Positions 6,751-14,328 of a stretch of 22,326 bases of DNA are shown here, in pieces. The first letter of the stretch is position 1. Every line of letters begins with the position of its first letter. The stretch lies in the IMG/VR virus record IMGVR_UViG_3300030333_004317, positions 1-22,326 of that record; one strand, 5' to 3'. The translations under genes were made by a program, and so were the position numbers. The notes under the pieces are model-generated. The model saw only the letters and a list, made by a program, of their open reading frames with translations. It had not been told where the DNA came from and ran no database searches. The stretch is from a virus.

Positions 6751-7120
6751 AAATGACCATTTGAATCCAAAATCCTATAAGGAATTTTTTAGTGTAATAG
6801 CTAAAAAATGTGAGGTTCATGAAGATTTGGTAGAAGAGTTAGTAAGATTCTTTTATAATGAAGTTAGAAGGAACTTAGAAGAATTAGAACACACACGTAT
6901 ACTGCTTCCTAATTTAGGAACCTTTACATTAAGGAAAGGTAGATTAGATAGAGCAATTAAAAGACATAAAGACATGCTTGGTAATATTGAAAAAACAACT
7001 TATACTGGATATGGTAATCATCTACCTGTAAAAGATAAGTTAATAAAAATGGAAAAGGCAATAAAAAGAGTTGAACAAGAAATAACCAATAAAAAAAGAT
7101 GGAAAGATGAAAATAAATAA
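6734..7120 (+). CDS. HU/IHF-like nucleoid DNA-binding protein
   Basis: 128 residues, longer than the 90-100 typical of HU. The N-terminal helices (13-52: SYKEFFSVIAKKCEVHEDLV, then an acidic helix) and the strand LPNLGTFTLRKGR (57-69) match the HU/IHF body, with G62 and F64 at the conserved GxGxF-type turn. The DNA-binding arm is shortened or altered: RAIKRHKDMLGN replaces the usual proline-tipped arm. The C-terminus is a basic helical tail of about 45 residues. IHF-like genes are known in crAss-like phages. It probably bends or compacts phage DNA near replication, nuclease processing or packaging. It overlaps genes on both sides (17 and 14 bases). Confidence 0.8.
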   Translation: MRLEDKNDHLNPKSYKEFFSVIAKKCEVHEDLVEELVRFFYNEVRRNLEELEHTRILLPNLGTFTLRKGRLDRAIKRHKDMLGNIEKTTYTGYGNHLPVKDKLIKMEKAIKRVEQEITNKKRWKDENK

Positions 7121-7427
7121 ATTATTTCAAGGTCTTAAAAATATTGACCACATTGTTGAAGGTATTAAAAATAAAACCTTTAAAAAACCATGGATTGAAG
7201 AAATTGCAAACCATAGATGGCAGATATGTAAAAAATGTGAACATTTAGATACTATAGGTGGACAATGTGCTGCACCTGGAACTCAACCATGTTGTGCTGA
7301 TTGTGGTTGTAGTTTAGGATTTAAAACACGTTCTTTATCTTCTTCATGTCCAAAAAATAAATGGAAAGCACATGTAACTGCAGATCAGGAAGCTGAAATT
7401 ATCAGAAAAATGAACGGTAATCAATAA
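7107..7427 (+). CDS. Cysteine-rich putative zinc-binding protein
   Basis: 106 residues. The central region (about 35-80) has eight cysteines: CKKC, GQC, PCCADCGC and SSC. This is a spacing that suggests one or two zinc ribbons. The N-terminus is amphipathic and lysine-rich. I know of similar short cysteine-rich ORFs in Bacteroidota phages but no established function. The ATG lies inside the HU-like gene (14-base overlap), 14 bases after AACCAATAA (7084-7092), a motif repeated ahead of other starts. A role in DNA or RNA binding is possible. Confidence 0.75.
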   Translation: MKINKLFQGLKNIDHIVEGIKNKTFKKPWIEEIANHRWQICKKCEHLDTIGGQCAAPGTQPCCADCGCSLGFKTRSLSSSCPKNKWKAHVTADQEAEIIRKMNGNQ

Positions 7428-7435
7428 TAAATAAA

Positions 7436-8266
7436 ATGGCTGTAATATTTAAAGAAGACGGACATATATATGAAAGTTTAAATGAAGATTTAGAAAAAGA
7501 TAAAATCAAATGGACAAGTGTAACTTCCTTTATTAGTAAGTTTAAACCTAAATTTGATTCTGATGCTATTTCAAAAAAATCTTCTAAAAATAAACGTTCA
7601 AAGTGGTATGGTCTTAAACCTAAAGAAATTCAAGAAATATGGAAAAAAGAAAGTGAACGTGCTATTGAATTAGGTAATTGGTATCATAATGAAATAGAAC
7701 AAAGAATTCTTGATTGTAAGACTTTAGAACGTGAAGGAGTAGAAGTACCCATCATAAGACCAATAGTTGATAAGAGCGGTATTAAAATAGCTCCAGATCA
7801 AAAATTAACTGACGGAGTATATCCAGAACACTTTGCATATCTAAAATCTGCATGTATATGTGGTCAAGCAGATTTAGTAACAGTAGTTAATGGTCGTATA
7901 AATATTACAGATTATAAAACCAATAAAGAAATAAAAGAAAAAGGTTTTACAAACTGGGAAGGTATAACATCTAAAATGTTTAAACCTTTATCACATCTTG
8001 ATGATTGTAATTTAAACCATTATAATATACAATTAAGTTTATATATGTATATTATGCTAAAACATAATCCAAAATTAAAACCAGGTAAACTTGTAATACA
8101 GCATGTTAAGTTTGAAGAAGAAGGAAAAGATGAATATGGTTATCCAATTACTAAGTATGTAAATGATGAACCAGTATTAAAAGAAATAAAAATGTATGAA
8201 CTACCATATCTAAAAGATGAAGTTAGATCATTAATAATGTGGTTAAAAGATAATTCAATATGTTAG
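7436..8266 (+). CDS. PD-(D/E)XK nuclease, RecB/Cas4-like
   Basis: 276 residues with the layout of RecB-type PD-(D/E)XK exonucleases. H84 lies in GNWYHNEIE, D146 in CGQADLV, and D159-Y-K161 in INITDYKTNKE, followed by Q199 in YNIQLSLYMY. Together these residues form the metal-binding active site and its supporting motif. No helicase domain or Cas4-type cysteine cluster is attached. In phages such enzymes process DNA ends for recombination, replication or packaging. It sits 3-4 genes before the large terminase, so processing of concatemers or damaged ends is plausible. Its stop (TAG at 8264) overlaps the next ATG by 7 bases. Confidence 0.88.
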   Translation: MAVIFKEDGHIYESLNEDLEKDKIKWTSVTSFISKFKPKFDSDAISKKSSKNKRSKWYGLKPKEIQEIWKKESERAIELGNWYHNEIEQRILDCKTLEREGVEVPIIRPIVDKSGIKIAPDQKLTDGVYPEHFAYLKSACICGQADLVTVVNGRINITDYKTNKEIKEKGFTNWEGITSKMFKPLSHLDDCNLNHYNIQLSLYMYIMLKHNPKLKPGKLVIQHVKFEEEGKDEYGYPITKYVNDEPVLKEIKMYELPYLKDEVRSLIMWLKDNSIC

Positions 8267-8778
8267 CAAAGTTATTTGATATATCAAACGGTAAAGTTAT
8301 ACCAACTGAACATTGTTATACTTTAAAGTTTTTAAAAGCAATTATGGATAAGTATCCTGATACACATTTATCAGTATATCAATATTTATTTTATATGACA
8401 TGTCCTGATCCAGATCTTAATCCTTTTTTTAATGTACCAGAAGTAGATAAAGAAGAAATAATATTGGATGAAATAGACATGGAAGAGTCATTAGAATGCC
8501 CTAAAATAAGATACGCACTAGACAAATGTGCAGAATTATATGAAACTCCAACTTTTAGAGCTTACAAAGGTATCAAATCTATGATTGACAAATTAGCTAA
8601 ATACATGGAAAATACTCAAATAGAACATGGTAGAGACGGTAACATAAACTCACTAGTTAGCGCAGCTAAAAACTTTGACTCAATAAGACAATCATTTAAA
8701 GGTGCTTATAATGATATGAAAGAAGAACAAAAAAGTTCTGTCCGTGGTGGACAAGGACTTGCATATGATCAACTATGA
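8260..8778 (+). CDS. Unknown protein upstream of the packaging genes
   Basis: 172 residues, mostly helical, without a signal peptide, membrane segment or motif that I recognise. It begins with a possible helical core (FLKAIMDKYPDTHLSVYQYL) and a CPDPDLNPF loop, continues through an acidic stretch (about 65-82) and ends in a helical, basic tail. Its place between the nuclease and GroES/TerL suggests a packaging or replication job. A small-terminase role was considered, but no helix-turn-helix can be seen. It overlaps the nuclease gene by 7 bases, and its TGA overlaps the ATG of the next tiny ORF (ATGA). Confidence 0.75.
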   Translation: MLAKLFDISNGKVIPTEHCYTLKFLKAIMDKYPDTHLSVYQYLFYMTCPDPDLNPFFNVPEVDKEEIILDEIDMEESLECPKIRYALDKCAELYETPTFRAYKGIKSMIDKLAKYMENTQIEHGRDGNINSLVSAAKNFDSIRQSFKGAYNDMKEEQKSSVRGGQGLAYDQL

Positions 8779-8861
8779 TTGCAAATTATCTAGTTGTCAT
8801 ATTATTTTTAGTAATAACTGCATGGTGCATATTTGGTGACCATGATAATAATTATAATTAA
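8775..8861 (+). CDS. Tiny single-pass membrane peptide (28 aa)
   Basis: A 28-residue ORF starting in an ATGA overlap with the previous stop and ending in TAA. It reads MIANYLVVILFLVITAWC followed by IFGDHDNNYN. Residues about 4-20 are strongly hydrophobic with no charge, so it should cross the membrane once, with a polar acidic tail. The stop-start coupling and the 12-base gap to the GroES ATG make translation plausible. Peptides of this size can be holins or membrane-anchored regulators, but the sequence is too short to decide. It was found by reading the gap, not by similarity. Confidence 0.5.
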   Translation: MIANYLVVILFLVITAWCIFGDHDNNYN

Positions 8862-8873
8862 ATAAAAATCAAA

Positions 8874-9149
8874 ATGGAAAAAGTAATACCAATTGGAAAC
8901 AAAGTTTTAGTTAAACAAGTAAAAGCTAAAGAAACTTATGGTGACACAGGAATATTTATACCTGATGCACAACAAACACAAGAATTAAAAGGAATTGTAA
9001 TATCTGTAGGTGATACAGTAGAAGGTATACAAGAAGGAGATCTTATTCAATATGGTGAATATGCACAGCCTGTATCTATGTCACATGATGGTGAACCTCA
9101 TCTTTTAATTAATAAACAAGATATATTAGCTATTATTATAAGTGTATAA
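8874..9149 (+). CDS. groES: GroES-type co-chaperonin
   Basis: 91 residues, close to the ~95 of GroES. The Cpn10 barrel is recognisable: IPIGNKVLVKQ at the start, a mobile-loop region with TGIFIPDA (about 26-33), KGIVISVGD (about 39-47), EGDLIQYGEYA (about 54-64) and the closing strand LLINKQDILAIII. It caps GroEL to fold proteins. No groEL gene is visible, so it presumably works with the host GroEL, as T4 gp31 does for the major capsid protein. Its position directly before the terminase, portal and capsid genes fits that role. Its last bases overlap the terminase start by 8. The leader (AAATAAAAATCAAA) has no Shine-Dalgarno. Confidence 0.9.
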   Translation: MEKVIPIGNKVLVKQVKAKETYGDTGIFIPDAQQTQELKGIVISVGDTVEGIQEGDLIQYGEYAQPVSMSHDGEPHLLINKQDILAIIISV

Positions 9150-11328
9150 AGTTGTACCTACATATGATAATGGAACTTGGACAACTACAGAATTTGAATC
9201 AATAGAATCTTTCAGAGAATTTATTGATTCAATTTTTTCTGAACCAGGAAAATATGAGTTTGATGAAACTGCATTATTGTTTAATGAACAAGCAATACTA
9301 TTCAATACTCAAGGTTTTTATTGTGATAAACCAATGAGGTCTAAAGACTTTATGGTATACTGGGAAGATCAGAAAAACAAATGTAGACAAGGAGTTATAT
9401 ACAAGAATAAAAAAAAGACTTGGTATTTAACTAGAGATTATTATATGTGGTTAAATTTCTTACCTATCTATGATAAGGAAGAAAAAGCATATGGTTTTGC
9501 TAAAGTAAGAGATGCTCAATACCATATGGCCTTATATGAAATAATGGCTGAGATTAATTATAAACATGTTGCAATACTTAAAAAAAGACAGATAGCATCA
9601 TCTTATTTTCATATGGGTAAACTGATAAATATGTATTGGTTTGAAGAAGGTGCTGTATTAAAGATTGGATCATCATTAAAAGATTATATAAATGATAAAG
9701 GATCTTGGAAGTTCTTAGATGAATATCAAACATTTTTAAATGAGCATACAGCTTGGTACAGACCATCAAATCCTGGTAAGGTTCTTTTATGGGAACAGAA
9801 GATTGAGGTAAGAATAAACAATAGAAAAACACAAAAAGGACTTAGATCTAAAATACAAGGTTCTTCTTTTGAAAAAAATGCTACTGCAGGGGTAGGGGGT
9901 CCATGTACTTACTTCTTTCATGAAGAGGCTGGTATTGCTCCAAAAATGGATCAAACATATGAGTATTTGCGTCCTGCAATGTCTTCAGGTATGATGACAA
10001 CTGGACAGTTTATTGCTGCAGGATCTGTGGGTGATTTAGATCATTGTAAACCTCTTAAGAATTTTATACTTAATCCAGAAGCAAATGGTATACTAGGTGT
10101 AGAAACAGACTTAATGGATGATAAAGGTACAATTGGTATAGCAGGTTTATTTATACCAGAACAATGGTCAATGCCTCCATATATAGATAAATATGGTAAC
10201 TCTTTAATTAAAGAAGCATTAGAGTCAATAAAAAAAGAAAGAGCAGAATGGAAAAGAGATCTTGATGCTGAAGCTTATCAATTAAGGGTATCTCAGAAAC
10301 CAATTGATATTGCAGAAGCATTTGCATATAGAAAAGAATCAATATTTCCTCAAAGTTTTTTAAGTAAACAAATTAGAAGAATTGAAGAAAAAGAATATTC
10401 ATATGAACATATAGAGTTAGAAAGAGATCAAGATGGAATAAAAGCAACAAGATCAAAAAGATTACCTATAAATGAATTTCCTGTAAACAAAAAGAGAGAA
10501 GATAAAAGAGGTGTACTAGTTGTTTGGGAAAGACCTATAGATAATCCAGAGTTTGGAACTTACTATGCTTCTATTGACCCTGTTTCAGAAGGAAAAACTA
10601 CTACGTCAGATTCATTATGTTCAATATTTGTATATAAAAATGCTGTTGAAGTAACAAAAGAAACACAAGATGGATTAGAAGTATTTATTGAAGGTGATAA
10701 AGTTGTAGCATCATGGTGTGGTAGATATGATGATATAAATAAAACACATGAGCAATTAGAATTAATTATTGAGTGGTATAGAGCATGGACACTAGTAGAG
10801 AATAATATATCTTTATTTATACAACATATGATTGCTAAAAGAAAACAAAAATGGTTAGTACCAAGACAGCAAATTGTTTTCTTAAAAGACTTAGGATCAA
10901 ACAATAATGTATTTCAAGAATATGGATGGAAAAATACAGGAACATTATTTAAAAGTCACTTAATATCCTATGCAATTGAGTTTATTAGAGAATCAATTGA
11001 TGAAGAACTTGATGACAACGGAGAAGTAATGAGTATTAAGTACGGTGTAGAAAGAATTCCTGATAAAATGTTACTAACAGAAATGCTACAATATTTCCCT
11101 GGATTAAACGTGGATAGACTTGTTGCATTTGCTGCATTAGTTGCATTTGTTAAAATACAACAAGCAAATAGAGGTTATGCAAAGAGAAAAGAAAGAGATA
11201 AATCACTAGAACCTTTGGATAACTCAAAGAAATTTAGTAAATTAAGTATAGGACCTTTTAGAAACATAGGTAGAAATAAATCACTAGGAAAACGTAAAAA
11301 AAGATCTCCTTATAAAAATTTAAAATAA
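9142..11328 (+). CDS. terL: Terminase large subunit (TerL)
   Basis: 728 residues, at the long end for TerL. The ATPase half has a variant Walker A region KKRQIASSYF (147-156) and Walker B TYFFHEE (256-262). The nuclease half has the RNase H-like acidic set: D479 in SIDP, E553 in VEN, and D658 in VDRLVAF. The C-terminus is basic (KSLGKRKKRSPYK), probably for DNA contact. It translocates DNA into the procapsid and cuts it at the portal. The start is GTG at 9142, overlapping groES by 8 bases; no nearer ATG gives a complete domain. The order TerL-portal-scaffold-capsid is the classic packaging order. The P-loop lacks a clear GxxxxGK[ST]. Confidence 0.93.
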   Translation: MYKVVPTYDNGTWTTTEFESIESFREFIDSIFSEPGKYEFDETALLFNEQAILFNTQGFYCDKPMRSKDFMVYWEDQKNKCRQGVIYKNKKKTWYLTRDYYMWLNFLPIYDKEEKAYGFAKVRDAQYHMALYEIMAEINYKHVAILKKRQIASSYFHMGKLINMYWFEEGAVLKIGSSLKDYINDKGSWKFLDEYQTFLNEHTAWYRPSNPGKVLLWEQKIEVRINNRKTQKGLRSKIQGSSFEKNATAGVGGPCTYFFHEEAGIAPKMDQTYEYLRPAMSSGMMTTGQFIAAGSVGDLDHCKPLKNFILNPEANGILGVETDLMDDKGTIGIAGLFIPEQWSMPPYIDKYGNSLIKEALESIKKERAEWKRDLDAEAYQLRVSQKPIDIAEAFAYRKESIFPQSFLSKQIRRIEEKEYSYEHIELERDQDGIKATRSKRLPINEFPVNKKREDKRGVLVVWERPIDNPEFGTYYASIDPVSEGKTTTSDSLCSIFVYKNAVEVTKETQDGLEVFIEGDKVVASWCGRYDDINKTHEQLELIIEWYRAWTLVENNISLFIQHMIAKRKQKWLVPRQQIVFLKDLGSNNNVFQEYGWKNTGTLFKSHLISYAIEFIRESIDEELDDNGEVMSIKYGVERIPDKMLLTEMLQYFPGLNVDRLVAFAALVAFVKIQQANRGYAKRKERDKSLEPLDNSKKFSKLSIGPFRNIGRNKSLGKRKKRSPYKNLK

Positions 11329-11441
11329 TGTATGATTGGGTAACAACAACAACAGTAGATGAAACAGGTGAGTTTAGTTCAATTCAATATATTTATATTT
11401 ATGAGTATGATGACATTGTTTATAATGAAAAAGATAATTAG
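11328..11441 (+). CDS. 37-residue acidic ORF between terminase and portal
   Basis: The ATG shares its A with the terminase TAA (TAATG), and the TAG ends 3 bases before the portal ATG, so the ORF exactly fills the gap. It reads MYDWVTTTTVDETGEF, then a tyrosine-rich stretch IYIYEYDDIVYN. It is acidic, with no membrane segment. The tight fit suggests coupled translation; a role as a small accessory of terminase or portal is only a guess. Confidence 0.5.
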   Translation: MYDWVTTTTVDETGEFSSIQYIYIYEYDDIVYNEKDN

Positions 11442-11444
11442 AAT

Positions 11445-14216
11445 ATGAGAGTACTCAACGCAATGCAAATAAAGAAAGGTGCTAAAGCTAAAGGACCTTC
11501 TGTACATGCATCTTTAACACAGCCAATACAATTTGTTTCTGCAAAAGAAAAAGATGAAAACTGGACCCAGTGGAATATGGACTGGTTAGAAGTAAGAGGT
11601 CTAGATTTTCTTAGAAGAAATGCACGTAAAATATTAAAAAATTATAAATTAGCAAAAGGTATAATTGATAAGACTGATTATATAGTTGAAGAAAATAATG
11701 AATACAGAGATCTTCTTGAAGTACTTACACAAGAAGATGATTCAGCATTAGAATTAAAATTCTATCCTATTATACCAAATGTAGTTAATGTACTTACGGG
11801 TGAGTTTACTAAAAGGTTTCATAAAGTACAGTTTAGAGCAGTTGATGATACTTCTTATAATGAAATGCTTGAAGAAAAAAGAGCATTAATAGAAGAAAAT
11901 TTATTAACTGATGCATATAATAACTTGATGATTGAAATGATCAATCAAGGTGCTGACCCTGAATCAGAAGAAGTACAAGAACAATTATCTACAGAAAATT
12001 TAAAAACACTTCCTGAAATAGAAGATTTCTTTTCTAAAGATTATAGAAGTTTAGTTGAAGAATGGGCTACACATCAGTTAAATGTAGATGAAGAAAGATT
12101 TAAAATGAATGAGCTAGAGGAAAGAGGTTTCCGTGATATGCTTATTTGTGATAGAGAATTCTGGCATTTTAGAATGATGGAAGATGATTATGATGTTGAA
12201 TTATGGAATCCTGCTTTAACGTTTTATCAAAAATCTCCAGACTCAAGATATATATCTGATTCAAATTTTGTTGGTAAATGTGATATGATGACTGTTGCAG
12301 ATGTAATTGATAAGTATGGTTATCTTATGAATGAAGATCAATTATTCTCAATGAATCAAATACATCCTGCTGCAAATGCTAGATATATGGTAAGAGGTAT
12401 GCAAAATGATGGATCATATTATGATGCAACTAAATCACATGCTTGGAATACAGAACAACCAAGTTTAGCATATAGACAGTTTATGAGTAATTGGGATGCT
12501 AATCCTGGAGGAGGAGGAGATATTGTTAATTGGATCCTAGGAGAAGGAGATGATATAAATGCTTGGGGTGATGGAGATATGTTAAGAGTTACAACTGCAT
12601 ATTGGAAGACACAAAGAAAAGTAGGTCATTTAACTAGAATTACTAAAGAAGGTGATATTATACAAGAAATAATTGATGAAGCATATAAGGTAACAGAAAA
12701 ACCTATTTATAATACAACTTTATTTAAACAAAAAACAAAAGACAATCTTATAGAAGGTGAACATATTGATTGGATTTGGATTAATGAAGTATGGGGTGGT
12801 GTTAAAATTGGTCCTAATGCTCCTACATCATGGAGAACTGAAACATCAGATGAATTAAATCCTATATACTTAGGTATTAATCAACCTAATGTTGGTAAAG
12901 TACAATATCAATTTAAAGGTGACAATTCATTATATGGATGCAAGCTTCCTGTAGAAGGAAGAGTATTCTCAGATAGAAATACAAGATCTACTTCACTTGT
13001 AGATTTAATGAAACCATATCAAATTGGATATAATATGGTTAATAATCAAATAGCAGATATTCTAGTAGATGAATTAGGTACTGTTATTATGTTTGATCAA
13101 AATGCATTACCACGTCATTCAATGGGTGAAGATTGGGGTAAGAATAATTTAGCAAAAGCATATGTAGCAATGAAAGATTTTGGTATGATGCCATTAGATA
13201 CTTCTATTACTAATACAGAAAATGCTACTAATTTTAATCATTATCAAACATTAAATTTAGAACAAACAAATAGATTAATGTCTAGAATTCAATTAGCTAA
13301 TCATTTTAAACAACAAGCATTTGAAGCATTAGGTATTAATCAACAAAGAATGGGATCACCTATTGATCAACATGCTACAGCTACAGGTATTACTCAAGCA
13401 ATGCAACAGTCATATGCACAAACAGAACAATACTTTGTTAACCATTCAGATTACTTAATGCCAAGAGTTCACGCTATGAGAACTGATTTGGCACAATATT
13501 ATAATTCTACTAAACCTTCATTAAGACTAACCTATATGTCTTCTGAAGCAGAAAAAGTTAACTTTACCATAAACGGTACTGAATTGTTAATGAGAGATTT
13601 TAACATATTCTGTACAACTAAAACAAATCATAGAAATACATTAGAGCAATTAAAACAAATGGCACTTACAAACAATACTACTGGTGCTACTATTTATGAT
13701 CTTGGTAATGTTATTAAGGCTGACTCAATTGCTGAAGTTACAGATATTCTTAAAGATGCTCAAGATAGAACAGAAAAAGAAAGACAAGAGCAAATGCAAC
13801 AACAAGAACAAATGCAACAACAGCAAATTCAAGCTCAGGCAGCAGAAGCTGAAAAACAAAGAGCATTTGAAAAAGAAAAAATGGATAAAGAGATTCAAAA
13901 AGATATTACTGTTGCTGAGATAAGATCAGCTAGTTATGGATCTCAAGTAGATATTAATCAAAATCAAGTTAGTGATTTCCAAGATGCAATGAAAGATATA
14001 CGTGAAAGAGATCAGTATAGAGAGCAGATGAATCTAAAAAGAGAACAAGCTGCAGTAGACAATGCTAATAATCAATCAAAACTTGAAATTGAAAGAGAAA
14101 GATTATCTAATCAAAGGCAAATTGCAGATACAAATTTACAGATAGCTAGAGAAAATAAAAACCAATATGATGTAAAAAGTAATGCAAAAAAGAAAGATGA
14201 CAAGAAGAAAAAGTAA
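11445..14216 (+). CDS. Portal protein with long glutamine-rich coiled-coil tail
   Basis: 923 residues, longer than most portals (400-700) but in line with crAss-like phages. The portal body occupies about 30-760: an N-terminal helical region, the NVVNVLTGEF helix near 112-121, large wing-type beta/alpha segments, and the crown-side segment beginning about LEQTNRLMSRIQLANHF. From about 775 to 923 it becomes a long, highly charged helix with a Q-rich run (QMQQQEQMQQQ) and a lysine-rich end, likely a coiled coil in the channel or a scaffold contact. The identification rests on position after TerL, length and body pattern rather than a short catalytic motif. The ring sits at one capsid vertex and is the pathway for DNA. 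Confidence 0.87.
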   Translation: MRVLNAMQIKKGAKAKGPSVHASLTQPIQFVSAKEKDENWTQWNMDWLEVRGLDFLRRNARKILKNYKLAKGIIDKTDYIVEENNEYRDLLEVLTQEDDSALELKFYPIIPNVVNVLTGEFTKRFHKVQFRAVDDTSYNEMLEEKRALIEENLLTDAYNNLMIEMINQGADPESEEVQEQLSTENLKTLPEIEDFFSKDYRSLVEEWATHQLNVDEERFKMNELEERGFRDMLICDREFWHFRMMEDDYDVELWNPALTFYQKSPDSRYISDSNFVGKCDMMTVADVIDKYGYLMNEDQLFSMNQIHPAANARYMVRGMQNDGSYYDATKSHAWNTEQPSLAYRQFMSNWDANPGGGGDIVNWILGEGDDINAWGDGDMLRVTTAYWKTQRKVGHLTRITKEGDIIQEIIDEAYKVTEKPIYNTTLFKQKTKDNLIEGEHIDWIWINEVWGGVKIGPNAPTSWRTETSDELNPIYLGINQPNVGKVQYQFKGDNSLYGCKLPVEGRVFSDRNTRSTSLVDLMKPYQIGYNMVNNQIADILVDELGTVIMFDQNALPRHSMGEDWGKNNLAKAYVAMKDFGMMPLDTSITNTENATNFNHYQTLNLEQTNRLMSRIQLANHFKQQAFEALGINQQRMGSPIDQHATATGITQAMQQSYAQTEQYFVNHSDYLMPRVHAMRTDLAQYYNSTKPSLRLTYMSSEAEKVNFTINGTELLMRDFNIFCTTKTNHRNTLEQLKQMALTNNTTGATIYDLGNVIKADSIAEVTDILKDAQDRTEKERQEQMQQQEQMQQQQIQAQAAEAEKQRAFEKEKMDKEIQKDITVAEIRSASYGSQVDINQNQVSDFQDAMKDIRERDQYREQMNLKREQAAVDNANNQSKLEIERERLSNQRQIADTNLQIARENKNQYDVKSNAKKKDDKKKK

Positions 14217-14328
14217 TCTTAGCTATATACTGCAAAAAATCTACAACGAACTATCAAATTTCTAAGGTTTATTATAAAAATCTTAGTATATTATATATGT
14301 AATAACCAATAATTAAAACCAAATAAAC
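14215..14328 (+). promoter_or_regulatory. Intergenic region with two copies of a late motif
   Basis: This 112-bp gap holds AATCTTAGCTATATAC (14215-14230) just after the portal stop and AATCTTAGTATATTATA (14279-14295) 33 bp before the next ATG. It also contains AACCAATAA (14304-14312), a leader motif repeated elsewhere. No good TAnnTTTG element is present. It probably holds the promoter for the scaffold-capsid genes, perhaps a phage-specific late one. Confidence 0.45.

Noticed and set aside
8264-8266. Stop-codon recoding (TAG or TGA read through), as in some crAss-like and Lak phages
   Set aside because: TAG (8264, 11439) and TGA (8776) end genes immediately before overlapping or adjacent starts, and no gene has internal TAG or TGA, so the code is standard here.
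8260-8778. Assignment of the 172-residue protein as small terminase
   Set aside because: The position is tempting, but no helix-turn-helix or oligomerisation pattern can be seen.
13684-13923. 79-codon rightward frame inside the portal gene
   Set aside because: It lies wholly within the portal reading frame in another phase and is leucine/lysine-rich low-complexity sequence, a shadow of the Q- and E-rich coil.
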